Below are positions 33,911 through 48,111 of a stretch of 64,000 bases of DNA, piece by piece. The stretch lies in assembly GCA_964006375.1 (NCBI GenBank), contig OZ023267.1, positions 16,999,471-17,063,470 on the forward strand. Direction: 5' to 3'. The notes beneath the pieces are model-generated. The model was not told where the DNA came from. It did not search any database and was given only the letters and a program-made list of their open reading frames with translations. The first letter of the stretch is position 1; each line of letters opens with the position of its first letter. Source of the stretch: Tillus elongatus. Its lineage: Eukaryota > Arthropoda > Insecta > Coleoptera > Cleridae. The translations under genes and the position numbers were made by a program.

Positions 33911-34326
33911 CATTATATTATTGTATTCTTGCATTTTTCATCGAATTGTAGGAAAAAAATTTGATAGCGTTCATCGTTTTCGAGTTATTTCAATTTCACA
34001 AATTGTGATAATGAGTATTTTTCCAATAATATTTTCCTTTACTTCTACTAGTTCAAATTTATGTGAAAAGTTGAAAAAAGGTAAAATTTTCTTTTTTCAA
34101 TCTTCAATTACAGATTACGTTTATAGGTAACTTAAATTTTCTGTATTCTTTTAGCAATTTTTTTTCTAAAAAAAATTGTGTGTTTCCGCAGAAAATTTTT
34201 TGTATTTCCGTAGAAATCATTGTTGGTAAAATGTTTTGTGACATTTTGGCAATTAGTAATAAATGTTTCATAAGTTATTGTAAAAAATGCGCCTTTATTT
34301 CCATGGCACATGTTGAAGATGTTGTG
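33911..34326. other. Unassigned AT-rich DNA
   Basis: Nothing recognised. Confidence 0.45.
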
Positions 34327-34462
34327 GCTTTTTAGTGAATTTTCGTAGAAAAATTCACTAATTTGAAGATCCCGACTTTTGAATTTTGAAAAAATTTTTG
34401 CAAATGAGCGCGAACTAGGACCCCTAGAACCCATATCCTGGGTCAGTTTCAATTTTTATATG

Positions 34463-34544
<82 letters not shown>

Positions 34545-34888
34545 GTATATGTGTCACACCGATAACTCAAAAAATAATGGGCCGATTTGGATAAATATTG
34601 GCATGTACCTTCCTTTTGTAAATAGCTTGGATAAGTACGTAAGTCAGAAAAATCAGACGAGGTTTTCCGGGAAAATATTAAATTTTTATTCGAAAAAAAT
34701 TTTTTTCTCAAAAAATAAAAAAGATATGATAACCGAATTTGGTAGGTAGGTTTGCGTTATAAAAGGTAAACTATAGACCACAATTTAGATTTCTATGTTA
34801 CAAGAAAAAAAAGTTATAATAAAATATTTTGTGGCAGATCATTTCTATGAAAATTCACTAACATAACGCACTTGCTGCGTCCAGGCTT
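34327..34888 (+). repeat. TA-core element, complete copy
   Basis: All modules are present in B-to-A order: TTTTAGTGAATTTTCG/GAAAAATTCACTAA, AAGATCCCGACTTTTGAA, AAATGAGCGCGAACTAGG, CTAGAACCCATATCCTGG, GTCAGTTTCAATTTTTATAT, and a (TA)n tract at 34464-34536. Then come CCGATAACTCAAAAAATAAT, TAGCTTGGATAAGTACG, AATCAGACGAGGTTTTCCGG, TTTAGATTTCTATGTTAC, and the A end ATTCACTAACATAACGCACT plus TGCTGCGTCC. About 560 bp with no coding potential. It is the reference copy for the family. Confidence 0.88.
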
Positions 34889-35534
34889 TTTATCTCTATA
34901 ATTTTCTGATCTTGTGGAAATTTCAGCGTTCGTTTGCCTAACAATTGTGTCAATTATGGCATCTGAAATCAATGAACGGAAAGCTTCCAAGCAATCTAAA
35001 GCCCATTTTTCACTCGGAGGCTACCTTGGAGCCGGTTTCTATTTTGGGCTAATAATTTTGGGACATCCACAGGTTCACTTTATGACTCTTCATCTATTTC
35101 GTGCGCCTCTACATCCATAGCACTCCTATTATTCTCTGACTGTTTTTCATTTTCATTTCTTTCTTCAAATTGACTGGTACATTCTTGGAATAAACTAAAA
35201 TTTATAAGATTTTTTCTTTTTATGCGCTTACTAAAATCAGACATGTCATCCGAGTCTTCATCCTCAGCAGACGGTACAAAAAGACTGCCTGAATCTTATA
35301 CTGATTCACATTCAACATTATCTATCATGGTCATTCAACATCTGCTCAAGTTCTTGATTAGACAGTGGTACCTTATTCTCATACAATCATTTACAGTATG
35401 TCATTTTATTCACATTCTTACAAAAACTGAAAGAGAAGCAAAGAAACCAGCAGGTGATGCAATTTGAGTTTCCTATGTTCGCAGCACCGTAATTCAAGAA
35501 GTACATGTTTTTCTAGTGTCAGTCTGACACTATA
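34889..35534. other. Unassigned DNA with weak frames
   Basis: Short frames on both strands (one with a serine-rich SSESSSSADG stretch at 35222-35467) show no domain. A decayed transposon part is possible but not supported. Confidence 0.35.
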
Positions 35535-36508
35535 CATTTACGAACTGGATCGCTTAACCACCGCTTAGCGCATTCAAATTGTTGAATTGTTTTACAGAAA
35601 TAACAATTCTATACGAACTGTGTACAGAAATTTGCAGGAAGATTATGGTCAATTTAATCGTCCTACCGAGCAAACAATTCGCAAAGTAGTGCAAAAATTT
35701 CAAGAAACTGGAAGCATTGGAGATAGGGTAAGGCATGAGCATCGTCGTGGCATCCGATCAGCAGAAAATATTGCTGCTTTAAGTGAAAGTGTGGCCGGAA
35801 TCCCGGAAGTGTCGATTCGTCGGCGTTCACAGCTTTTAGGCTTATCTTACGGCTTCCGTTGGCGAATTTTGCACCACGCCTTGCATCTAAAGCCATATAA
35901 GATTGAGTTAAGATAAGAACTAAACCGAGAGACCATCGACAGCGAAGAATTTACGCAGATTGGGTTATAGAGCTGCAGGAAGTTGATGCAGACTTTTACT
36001 CCATTACTTGGCCAAAAGTAACTGTTTGGTGTGCATTGTGGTCAGGTGACGTTATTGGGCCTTACTTTTTTGAAAACAATGTAACAGTCAATGGTGAGCG
36101 CTATAGGCGCATGATACACGATTATTTCTGGCATGAAATCGAAGATATTGACATCGACGACCAGTGGTTCCAACAATACGGCGCAACTTGTCACACAGCG
36201 GGCGCAACATTGGATGTTTTGCGTGAAAATTTCCCAGGTCGCATCATTTCACGTTTTGGTGAAGTTAACTGGCCGCCAAGATCATGCGACTTGACGCCAC
36301 TGGACTTTTTTTGTGGGGCTACGTTAAAACTCGTATCTTGGCCAACAAAGCTGAAATATTGGAGCACCTAAAAGCCAACATCCGCCAAGTTATAGCCGAC
36401 ATACCGGCCGAAACCTTCGAAAAAGTAATCGGAAATTACCTTAAAAGGATCGGTTGCTGCAGAAGGTCCAGAGGCGGCCATTTAATCGATATTATTTTTC
36501 ATCATTAA
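35535..36508 (+). pseudogene. Mariner-superfamily transposase with internal deletion
   Basis: The N-terminal part (35587-35913) is a helix-turn-helix region: NNNSIRTVYRNLQEDYGQFN, RPTEQTIRKVVQKFQETGS, then a linker and a second helical region VSIRRRSQLLGLS. A frameshift near 35913 leads to QRRIYADWV...DADFY, and then the frame jumps to WPKVTVWCALWSGDVIGPYF. The stretch of about 35 residues that should carry the first catalytic Asp (FSDEAHF in relatives) is deleted. The second Asp is changed to Tyr (FQQYGATCHTA). The third region CDLTPLDFF is followed by a frameshift near 36309 and GYVKTRILANKAEILEHLKA to 36508. Spacing from QQY to CDL and to PLD (36 and 41 residues) equals that of the minus-strand copy at 3500-4469, so both are of the same type. 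Inactive. Confidence 0.88.
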
Positions 36509-37420
<912 letters not shown>

Positions 37421-37438
37421 TGGCGCTGCAAGGAACAG
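37421..37438 (+). other. Likely tRNA primer-binding site
   Basis: TGGCGCTGCAAGGAACAG directly after the LTR end, the position and TGGCGC start expected of a primer-binding site in gypsy/errantivirus elements. The exact tRNA cannot be named here. Confidence 0.55.
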
Positions 37439-37516
37439 TATTGCACATCGAAACCTAATTTTGGCAAGCTATAAATCTTCGTAAAATTAGTTTCGGTCTT
37501 TTTTCTAAAAGTTTAT

Positions 37517-39180
37517 GTGCAACATCGAACATCCACACCGGTGCAAGTCAGTCCACACTGCCAGAGGGAAATCAGCGAGAAACCAATAGCAGAAGTACCA
37601 ATGAGCTTCCTGACAAAACTACTACTACTACAAACAACGATGACCCTCAACCTGGTCCATCCACTTCAAATAACACCGATAAAAACTAACGGATATTTTA
37701 AAGAGTATTTAGGCATAGCAAAATACTCAAACATTATCATAAATTTTATTTTTATTTTAATATTACCGATATAGAAATTAATTATAACATATTATTAAAA
37801 AAATTCTAAATTTTTAAACACTGGACAAATGTCTGCAAGTAACGAACGATATTTACTAATTTTAGATGACCATTTGTCACCATTAAGTAATGAGCTACAA
37901 AAACTATCAATGCACAGAACTAAACGCGGATTAATAAATGGAGCAGGCTCTTTAATTAAAATGATAACAGGAAATCTCGACCAAGAAGACTTAAAAGAAA
38001 TCAAAAAAATTTAGATAACCTTTTCCAAAATCAAAAAGATATAATTACCCAAATTGATAATTTAAATTCATTTGCTAATATAATCACACAAAGGTACGAA
38101 AAGGACCAAAAAATTATTAATTAAAATCTCGATCATATTTATCAGACTTTTTCCACTTTAGATAGCGAAAGAGAATTGTCGAGTAAAATTCATTTCCAAA
38201 TTCACGTAGCTGTTAAATTACTCCATAATATAGAGATAATTCAAAGAACTATTTCCTTAAGTTTTAACGAAATTACTAATATAGAGCTCTTTACCACTAG
38301 TGATCTGTTAAATATTATTGATCACTTAAAGTTAAGTCATGACAGAAATGAATTGATCGACTTTGACAAAAATCATGTTTTTGAGGTTGTAGAATTTACC
38401 AAATTTCATATATTATCGGTTAAGGATACGATTGTATGCCTTTTAAAAGTTCCTATCCTACATCCCAATCCTGGTTCTTATTTTCGTGTTTATCCTATAC
38501 CACAAAATTATATTCTCCTGATACCACCCAGCTCATACTATTTAGAAACACCCTCTTCAAACTTATGGACCCAAGAGAAGTGCCCCTCTATAGAAGACGT
38601 GGTTATATGCAATAATCGCCCACGAGAAGAACATTGTCAGCTTGACACCTTACAAAATTGCACTTCTGCCAAAGTAATGAACCCCTACGAAATATCAACT
38701 CAGCTGCAGAATGGTCAGATCTTAATATCCACTAGCTCAGCAACCACTATTGTCGAAAATTGCGAAACATCGTTAGAACGAAAAATCTTCCAGGGAAACG
38801 GTCTAGTAACATCCCTCAATTCCTGCAAAGTCAAGATCAATGAGGAAATGTATGAAGACGTTGCTACCAATTTGACGCTACAACCCATAGAAGTCGAAGA
38901 ATTGCAACAAACACCTCAACATCATATCCATTTTAAGCCAATTCATCTAAAAGAAAACAAAAAGATAAAAGAAGCATTGTCTCAAATACAACAGCATCCA
39001 TTTCATCTCCGACCGTCCATGCAGTATTCCCACTTAGGCATTACCATTGGTATATCCATCGCTGTTACCATTGTACTTCTGTTTCTTTTAAGAAGAAAAA
39101 TTCAGAGCATCCTATACAAGTCCAACAGGCAAACGCAAACAGAAGAAGTGTCCGAACACGAGGACGTGTTAAAGATTTAA
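37517..39180 (+). pseudogene. env: Endogenous retrovirus-like envelope (F-protein type), interrupted
   Basis: The recognisable part starts with a frame at 37829-38014 holding a furin-type site RTKR (residues 30-33). A glycine-rich fusion-peptide-like start GLINGAG and GNLDQED follow, the signature of baculovirus-F-like Env of errantiviruses. A frameshift in an A-run near 38002-38014 and an in-frame TAA at 38122-38124 break it. The following frame is open from 38125 through 38176 to 39180. It includes a Cys-rich ectodomain, a membrane anchor near residues 287-305 of the last 334-codon part (ITIGISIAVTIVLLFLL) and a 29-residue basic-to-acidic cytoplasmic tail. The region 37517-37774 before the cleavage site is short and lacks most of a surface subunit. 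It is not functional as it stands. Confidence 0.82.
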
Positions 39181-39189
39181 GGGTGGAGG
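39179..39189 (+). other. Polypurine tract
   Basis: AAGGGTGGAGG immediately before the 3' LTR, overlapping the env stop codon region, where plus-strand DNA synthesis would be primed. Confidence 0.75.
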
Positions 39190-39560
<371 letters not shown>

Positions 39561-41406
39561 GAAAAGGAAAAAAAGAAGGAACGAAAAAAAATAGAAAATG
39601 AAAACACAAGATAAATCAATGTAAAAATATAGGAAAGGTAATATTATTTGTAAAGAATGTCTTTGTCACTCTAGTTACTTTTTTAACGGTTCGGTGCTGC
39701 CACACTGAATTTATAAAAGTCTGTGGTGAATGGAAGAGTAGATGCATCTTCCGAAGCCATCCCATATTCTTTGTACGTACACAATTATAAAATAATATAG
39801 ATAATAATAAAGATAAATAGTAATAATTTGAGGCTCTATTCTCTTCGTTATTTTTAAGTTTTCAAAAAGTGCTATACGAACTTATGGCACTAATTTTTGA
39901 GTAGCATAACTCCCTGAATTTATTGCTCATTATTTCCGGACACCTCTATATCCCTTACCTGCATTATTAGGTATAAAAATCCAGATTTGACAAGTGATTG
40001 GTAAACTGTATTAGGAGGGTTTCTAAAAAATCTAAGTACTATATTTTTCTTAATGAACTAACTGAATACGGCACTGTCCAGGTCGCACCTCTTCTTCGTG
40101 GGCGTCTTCGCCTTGACACCAGCTCACGTCAGATGTAGACTACAGATTAACAACTACCCTGATTGGATATCGGTCCATCCGTACTAACGAAACCAGTAAC
40201 CAGTTTATTAGACCACTTAACACCAGGCGTGTCATGGCCGATCAATCCCAGCACCGCGTTTACGCTAGTTCTCTGCCGCCGCTTCCTTTACCAATTTATG
40301 GACGCGCGTTTCATCCAACAAACTCCCAACTAGAGGAATTTCAATCTCAGTGAAGTAACCAGCAATAACCTTTTCGGTTAGAACACTATTTCACATACGT
40401 GCCGTTAGAGATAGCCAGAAAAAAGGTTTCCGTATTAACGTGGTGTGGTAGATTCACTGTGACCGATCGAGTATTTTAGTAAATAATTATCGTGTGCTGG
40501 AGTCTTCGCCCACGGAAACTCTTTACTTTAAAATATTCGCCTTTTGCTTTAAGTAAGACTTGCCACGAAATATGGCAATGATTTGTAGAAATCTAAACGA
40601 AAAATAAATTTAAACAACAATTTAATTAGAAGCCCTTACATTGTAAAACTTGCTTTACAAATTCAGATTTAATGCCCAGTTTGTATAGGGGGGAGGGGGT
40701 GCGTTTTGAAAAGCGTTACACATGCTTCTCTTGGCCACAGGTTTCATTATTTCTAAGTCAGTGCAACTTCCATCGTGTATAGCTCTGAGGCTAGTGAGGA
40801 ATTATTTGGGGTATTTGGAGAACCGAAAAAGCTAACAAATTAAAACTTGGTGTGAGGCAGTTTGAGTTTGCGGTTTATTAACTTAACATAACTAAAATGG
40901 TGGAACTTCCGGAAGTACCAGACATTGATAACAACTCAGTTATTTCAGATAGACTGACAATGTTTTTCTAAAAAATTTATGATTCTATGTAGAATTTTAC
41001 ATCGACCTTATCGGACATATTACCAACCTGAAACGTCAACTTTCGAAGATACAAACTGCTTTATGTTAAAACTCACAAAAATACTGTGTTAAAGAAATGC
41101 AAGAGTGGAACTAACAAAGGTAGCACAACAAAATTTTGGCGGCAGAACACAAAATTCATTTTTGTTTGACTTAATTTTGCAAATCATCTAAAGGGCGGTC
41201 TGGCAAAAATTGAAGTGGTCAACACTAAAGTGCCAAAAAGTCACTTTTTTCTACAAAAAATCTTTTATGCTGTAAGCTTATTAAATGCAAAATTAAGCTC
41301 TTGAATGATTTGCTCTAACATTCCATATGCCTAACTTTTCAGGTTTTTGAGTTAATTGCAATTGTTTTGGTTGATTTGTCATTATCACCAATTCAAGACC
41401 AGGAGA
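39561..41406. other. Unassigned DNA
   Basis: No gene was recognised. A stretch at about 41180-41290 (GGGCGGTCTGGCAAAAATTG, then AAGTGCCAAAAAGTCAC) is a diverged match to the left end of the MITE-like element at 61842-62607. Confidence 0.45.
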
Positions 41407-43140
41407 GATAGTCGAAGCTGATCTCCGTCCACCATTTTCTCCAGGCTAATAGGCCCCAACTCCTCTTCCTCACCGAAAGTCAAATCAAAGCCAAAACAGC
41501 CACTAATCACCTTAATTTCCCGGGGTGTGAGCTCCTTATTTCTTTTAGATTGCATGGAGGCGTGTGCGCGTACGTCTGTAGCAATCTAGCCTGCACCAGA
41601 CTCCCCAATTTAGAAGCTGGAAGAAAAGACATACTATGGATAAAACTCTCTCTCAGTGCTGCAACTAAATTCATCTGTTGCATTTACCGGTCACCTTCCG
41701 ACAACAACTTTGTCCAGCTCTTTGACTACATTTCTGAAAAAACTGTCCATCTGATTTCTGAATACCCTTCCTCCGAGATCACTATTCTTGGTGACTTCAA
41801 TGTCTATAATAAAGAATGGCTACGATCTTCAAAAACCGCTCCACAAGGAAGAGCAGTGGAGGCCTGTGCAATCAGCAATTCTTTAGCCAATATGATTCAG
41901 CAGCCTACTTACTTTCCTCGCATCCCAACACACAGCTCAAATCCTTTGGATCTCCTTCTTACTACAAATCCTGACTGCTATAAGATATCAGTCACCGCCG
42001 CCCTGGGTCGCTCAGACCACGGCATGGTCACTGCTTGCTGTGCAATGCAACCCGAGGTCACACAGTCATCACACGCACGTATAGTTTGGCACTACAACTC
42101 CGCGAACTGGGACGAAGTGCCAGTATACTTTTCCTCATTTTCATGGGCGTCTGTCCGCTTCTCTCATCCTGACCCCTCTGATATCTCACAAAACGTCACC
42201 GAAATTATCCAAGCTGGCATGAAATTATTTATTCCACGTACACAGAAAACCCCTGCAGCCACTTAGAAGCGCTGGTTCTCTAAATCCTGTGACAAGGCCA
42301 GACATGAAAGGGTCAAAGCTCACAAAAAGCTTCTACACAATCTCGGTCAAGAAAACCGTCAAGCATTTAACAACGCAAGAACCCACTATGTCCGCATTCT
42401 TTCTGAGGGAAAAAACTCGTTTAATAACCACATCAAAAACAAAGTCCTCTTAAGCTCCAGCGGCAACAAACCCTTCTGGACTTTGGCTAAATCTATTGGG
42501 AATAATTTCTGCAAGAGCACGTTCCCACCTCTTGTCTTAGGGGATGAAATTGTTTCTACCGCCCTCGGCAAGGCTTTTGCCTCGTTGTTCGCCGGCAATT
42601 CTACTTAATCCAACTCCAAATGTTCAACCACCAAGAACCCCAATGTCGTGCATAAAATGACGGATATCATTTTCAAAACTAAAAAGGTACGAAAGATGCT
42701 CTCTTCTCTTAATACCAGGAAAGCCTCTGGCCTTGACGAGATCCCAGCAATTGTTCTCAAATAATGCGCACCAGAACTTGCTCCTGTCCTGACTCGTCTG
42801 TTTCAGACATCTTACAATTGAGGCATATTCCCCAATAACTGGAAAACTGCTCGAGTACAACCCGTCCCCAAGAAAGGATCCAAAGCGCTTCCTAGCAACT
42901 ACAGGCCTATTTCTCTCCTTTCATTCGTCTCTAAAGTGATGGAAAAGTATAGAAACACCGAATAACTAACATTTCTTGAAAAACACAGTCTAATCCACGA
43001 CAGGCAGTATGGATTCCGTCAGCACAGATCAACTGCCGACCTCCTTTCCTTTGTCACCCATTCTTGGAACAAGTCTATGGAACTACACGGTAAATCCTAG
43101 ATTGTCGCTCTAGACATATCCAAAGCATTCGACCAGGTCT
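41407..43140 (+). pseudogene. Jockey/CR1-like LINE copy A (endonuclease and partial reverse transcriptase)
   Basis: It starts in the endonuclease (VHHFLQANRPQ-like, LFLTES). An open 238-codon part at 41550-42266 follows, with ILWIKLSLSAATKFICCIYR, ITILGDFNVYNKEW, NPLDLLLTTNP and GRSDHGMV, all AP-endonuclease motifs. After a TAG near 42265 and further breaks, the reverse transcriptase part gives KASGLDEIPAIVLK, NYRPISLL, QYGFRQHRSTADLL and ALDISKAFDQV. Homology ends abruptly at about 43140, before the catalytic YADD region, so the copy is 3'-truncated. No RNase H occurs in this family. Confidence 0.88.
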
Positions 43141-44465
43141 TAGCCATTCTACGAAACCTTTTCATCCAATCCACCTTGGTGGAAAGACTTCGTGTAAATA
43201 CTCCCGTACTTAATGAGCAAAGTGGGGCGGTGCACCGTCTTATTGAAACCATATCCTTTCACTTAAATTATATATAAAAAAATTAAAAAAAATTTTTTTT
43301 TCAACTCACCCTGTACATTCATCTGTTTCGAGATCTACATAACATTACAAACAACAATTAATATCGTAATCAATTAACGAGTATGGAGATTAAATTAATC
43401 CAATAATTTCTAGGAAAACATGTAGGTCACATTGTTACTCTAGACATAAGAAAAGTGGTCGTAAAGTATCTTTGTAATGAAACTTTTTAAATGTTCAAAG
43501 CCAAACGTGATTAAATGGAAAACTTTTTAATAAAGTGGAGTTTGCCCTTTATAATGTAATCACTATACATCATATGGGGTTTACTCTAGCATTTAATTTC
43601 ACATAAAGAGGGTGAATTTAAAATTGAATACAGATAAGATCTCAGCAGGTAAGATTGTCTAAGCAGGAGCGATATGAGAGTTTTCAGCAGGATATTAAAG
43701 AGAGGCAGACACGCGGGTAGCAGGTTTCCTATTATGTATGCTACTCGACGTTGTTATGTACTTAGAGGGCGATAAGGATAATTAGTTTTGTGTGTATTCG
43801 CCAAGTCAAGAATATCGAGCGGATTCCCATTAAGCGCCTTAGATTACTACTTTGAAATTAACATTTTCTCAGGGTATCAGAGGGTATTATGGCTTCCAAA
43901 TAAATTATTACGGGAAATATTACTACACATTTACGTGCGAGATGACGCTTTATTGCTTTATGATTAATTTTACTTCGGAGTCGAAAGATAATGGTCATTC
44001 ATTAAGCTAACGAACGAGGAAGACTATAAAGTTGACATTTAATTTATAACCTAGATATATTCATTTCTGATAGGTTGCTAATCTATTTTCAACTGACTTT
44101 AACAAGAACGTTTAGGTTTAACACTTATTTTTATACGTATGTTTACCGAGTGCTTAGTAACCCTGTACTGATCTGAAAGCTTTTAAAAGAGCCCTGTAAT
44201 ATACTTTGTAGCGATTGCGTTTCGTTGCTAGTTTAAATATTCAAAATGAACCCGTAAGGGACCTAATTAATAGCCGACAATCCAATATCTGTAGGGAATT
44301 CATGTTTTGATTTCAAAATTAGTTTGATGAAAAGTCGCTAAATCTTCAAGTACCGTAAACTCCTTTACTGCATTTCTAATTTGTACATTAAAATTCAATA
44401 TATGTTTGCCAAGTAAAATTACCTCGCATTTGGCTGGAAGAATATTTCCAACAACTGAATAAGAT
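43141..44465. other. Unassigned AT-rich DNA
   Basis: No gene, RNA or clear repeat was recognised. Confidence 0.45.
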
Positions 44466-44469
44466 CGTT

Positions 44470-45005
<536 letters not shown>

Positions 45006-45321
45006 TACCGCGTTTGACTGTCAATCATAAACCTGGCTTATATGAGATCTAGTATGTTGTTGCTAGGCGACGGAATATTTGATATTATTGCGCAAGTCTG
45101 TTAGACGCTGTGACCTGTAACTGACTTTTGGTATGAGATTGTTTTATATGTTTTTATCTATTTGATACGACAAATTATTTGTTATTTGGCAAATGTTTAT
45201 ATACAAGTGCAAATTATTCCTTTATTAATGTTAGTGGGTGAACTAAGCAGTGTTTGTTATGTTTTATCAATACATCGAAGTTTTACAAAAGGAGCTGATA
45301 TGCAACAGGTTAGTTATTTTC

Positions 45322-45700
45322 TCTGATGCTTTGGTGGTAGTTTTAGTTAAGTTTATGGTTTAACGGTCTATAATTTTTAGCTAAGTTCTGTACAAAAAAT
45401 TCGTCTATGAGGAGACTGCGACTTTAGATATTTTTTTTAATTCTTCAAATGAGCGCAAACTAGGCCCGCTGGAATCCATATCCGGGTTTACGTTCAGTTT
45501 TGATCTGCTTACATATATACAGGGTGACGAGTTTCTACGGTAAAGCTCAATATAATTATTAATATACAAGAGACGAGAAAAAATTGTATAAGTTAATTAT
45601 AGGGTATATTGAGCTGCATCTTATAAAATTATTTTGACAATCACCGGCTGGCCCATAAGTCGTTGGTGATCCATATACAAATTTTTTTTCGAACAGCCTT
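45322..45700. repeat. Dispersed repeat pair member 2 (with 33520-33910)
   Basis: The same order of blocks as 33520-33910, with TACAGGGTGACGAGTTTC at the block junction and GGCCCATAAGTCGTTGG near the end. Confidence 0.75.
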
Positions 45701-45745
45701 ATTTTGTTGCATTTTTTTACCGAAATATGTTTGTAATAAAAAAAT

Positions 45746-46042
45746 CAAGACGCAGTAAATGCGTTTTGGTAGCAAATTTTCTTTAAATCCTTAGATTTCA
45801 ATAACTCAATTTGCTATTAACCTAAGGTTTGTTGGCTTGGAAACCAACGTTTAAAGTTTATTGTCGGAAAATTTTTTTACATTTTCAAACAATAAGTTAT
45901 TTTGATAAAATATGGCACATTTTTTTTACTATATAGGTTATACTGGTAACCAAATTTATAACTGCTTGCATTAAAAGCATATTTGATATTCAAAGCATTT
46001 TTGTAAAAATTCACTGCCATAACGCACTTGCTGCGTCCAGAG
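45746..46042. repeat. TA-core relative with inverted A ends
   Basis: The left end AAGACGCAGTAAATGCG and the right end CATAACGCACTTGCTGCGTC are inverted copies of the A end. They are followed inward by TAGCAAATTTTC and AAAAATTCACTGC. The interior has CTCAATTTGCTATTAACC but no TA tract. It indicates that the A end can act as a terminal inverted repeat. Confidence 0.75.
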
Positions 46043-47861
46043 TTTTATTTTTCCATGTTGTCACCTAAAACGACCGCTGGAGCCGTTGAACAGATATTTT
46101 CGGCAAAACCTTGAACTGTAGACAAGGAGATATGAGACGTCAAGGAAAAATGGTGAGGTCTGGACGCACAACACGCTACCTCGAGGAGAGTGAGCTGGGC
46201 TCTTGACAAGTTGACATCGTTCTAGTTACGGTGGTTAAAAATTATCTTAAACTAGGTGATAAAATCCTTTTCGCTATCGATACTATCTAATAACAGTTAT
46301 CAGTGATTGTTTAAAGTCATTTAAGCGGTTTTTGAACTTAAATAAACGACGTGTTTGGCATAAAAACGCGAATTAAGTGGTGATCCTTTGTTCACGACCT
46401 GGTGCATTCATCATATTAATCAAGAGTTTCTGAGTATTACCGAATTTTGAGTCAATTGACAATAAATTTCACTTGAGCCAATTTACGTTTTAATTGCTGT
46501 AAAAAAATTGTCATCAAATTAATTCAGAATATCGACATAGGGGCGAACTTGTCTCCCGCAGTATTGGAGCAACAAGATCCACCTGCCCAATACCCGTTTA
46601 TGGGAAGTATTCTCTCCAACCTTCCCACTCGCATTGGAATTGGTAAGCCTATGTTAGGCTCTGATAGTTGACTCTACTTGGAGGGCATCTTCAAAGGTTA
46701 AACAGGTAACTTTAGGTGTCAGGACTCGGTGAGTCGATTAAATTTTATCTTGTGTGGAACAACCAAACCTTTCATGGAGCAGCCTATTATTTGAACCTTT
46801 ACAATTAAAATTTTCAAAGTAACAAATTTGAATTTCCATGGTGTCAGAGAGATGTCTAAAAACAAAAGGGCAACTGTAAGCTTCCTGTTTAGTCTTTAGA
46901 GTTTTGTCAATATTGTGAATTTAAATACATAGTTCATAATTGTAATTAGAAGATTTTGTTTGTAAAATATTTAACCGGTACTTTTTTTAACGTCTTTAAT
47001 TTTCAATCGTTAAAGTAGAAATTTTACATAAGAATATTCTTCTTAAATGGAGCCTCACTCAAAGGACTGGCCAGTTAAGTCATTGAAAAATCAACCGAAC
47101 TGATTGACAAACGTCAAATATAATAATTTGTGTTTGCTTTTGAGCTGTAAAATACAGCATTTACCCTTTGAGATACCTCAAGTAGGTAATGTTAATATCT
47201 TGGTAACATACAACCATTTTGTCTTATTCTTTTGTCATATGCCATGTGAAATGATAATTTCGGTTTCTTGAAATTCTTGTTGTTTATTTACATATCTGTT
47301 TGGATGAAGAGAAATTCCTCCCTAATATCTCCTTTGTTTTGGCGTCAGCACAAGTAATTATTTCTAACTATCGATTATCTAGATATCTAAATTTCAATGT
47401 AACCTGGCACTAGTGTGGGGCGCCCACAAATACAGGACTCCAGGCAGCGCAACGCAGAGAAGAGAGTGAGTATCAAACTATATCAAGATCTTTCAACCTC
47501 CTAAAACTATTGCTAATCTTAATAATAATGATAGATATTTTAGGGTAGGGTTGTATAGGCAATCGTGGCCTCACTATTGAGCAGATCTATATCCACTTAC
47601 GGTCAATCACAATATACCACATAACAAACAAATTTTTATTTGAGGAAGGTTACAACTTATACAGGTGTGGAAATTAAAACTTTCTACCTGAAAAATATCG
47701 GAATTAAAAAAAAAGAAAAATAAGCCGAGACATGTGGGCTTTGTTTTTAAAAGGGACACATAATGTCATAGCCTTTAATTTGAAATGGCACACTATGTTG
47801 AGTAACACTTCATTTTAAAGCCATCTCAATTCTGCTCACAACAGCAACATAAGACTTTTTC
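46043..47861. other. Unassigned DNA with one exon-like patch
   Basis: Mostly AT-rich. At about 46524-46640 a GC-richer patch is open in all three plus frames and ends at TTGGTAAGCC, a good splice-donor shape, after an AATTCAG acceptor-like site. The possible peptide (e.g. LSPAVLEQQDPPAQYPFMGS) matches nothing I recognise. Confidence 0.3.
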
Positions 47862-47948
47862 GCGCTATCGATGGTGAGACTTTTAGAAAATTTCTTCAAA
47901 TAAGTACGAATTAAGGCCCCTACGACCCAAATCCAAGATGAGTTAACA

Positions 47949-48031
<83 letters not shown>

Positions 48032-48062
48032 GTATGTATCCAACCGATAACTCAAAAAATAC
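47862..48062 (+). repeat. TA-core element, middle part
   Basis: ATCGATGGTGAGACTTTTAG, AAATAAGTACGAATTAAGG, ACCCAAATCCAAGATGAG, a (TA)n tract at 47952-48025, TATGTATCCAACCGATAAC and TCAAAAAATACTTCACTAAT. Both outer ends are absent. A LINE begins about 50 bp further on. Confidence 0.8.
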
Positions 48063-48111
48063 TTCACTAATAAAAACCAGATTTGGAAATTCCCTTTATT
48101 TTGTTAATTAC

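Noticed and set aside
35222..35467. Serine-rich frame SSESSSSADG
   Set aside because: Low-complexity and isolated, no domain, among transposon debris.
46524..46640. Possible host exon with AATTCAG and TTGGTAAGCC
   Set aside because: All three frames are open over 110 bp, so the frame carries no weight, and no protein family is recognised.
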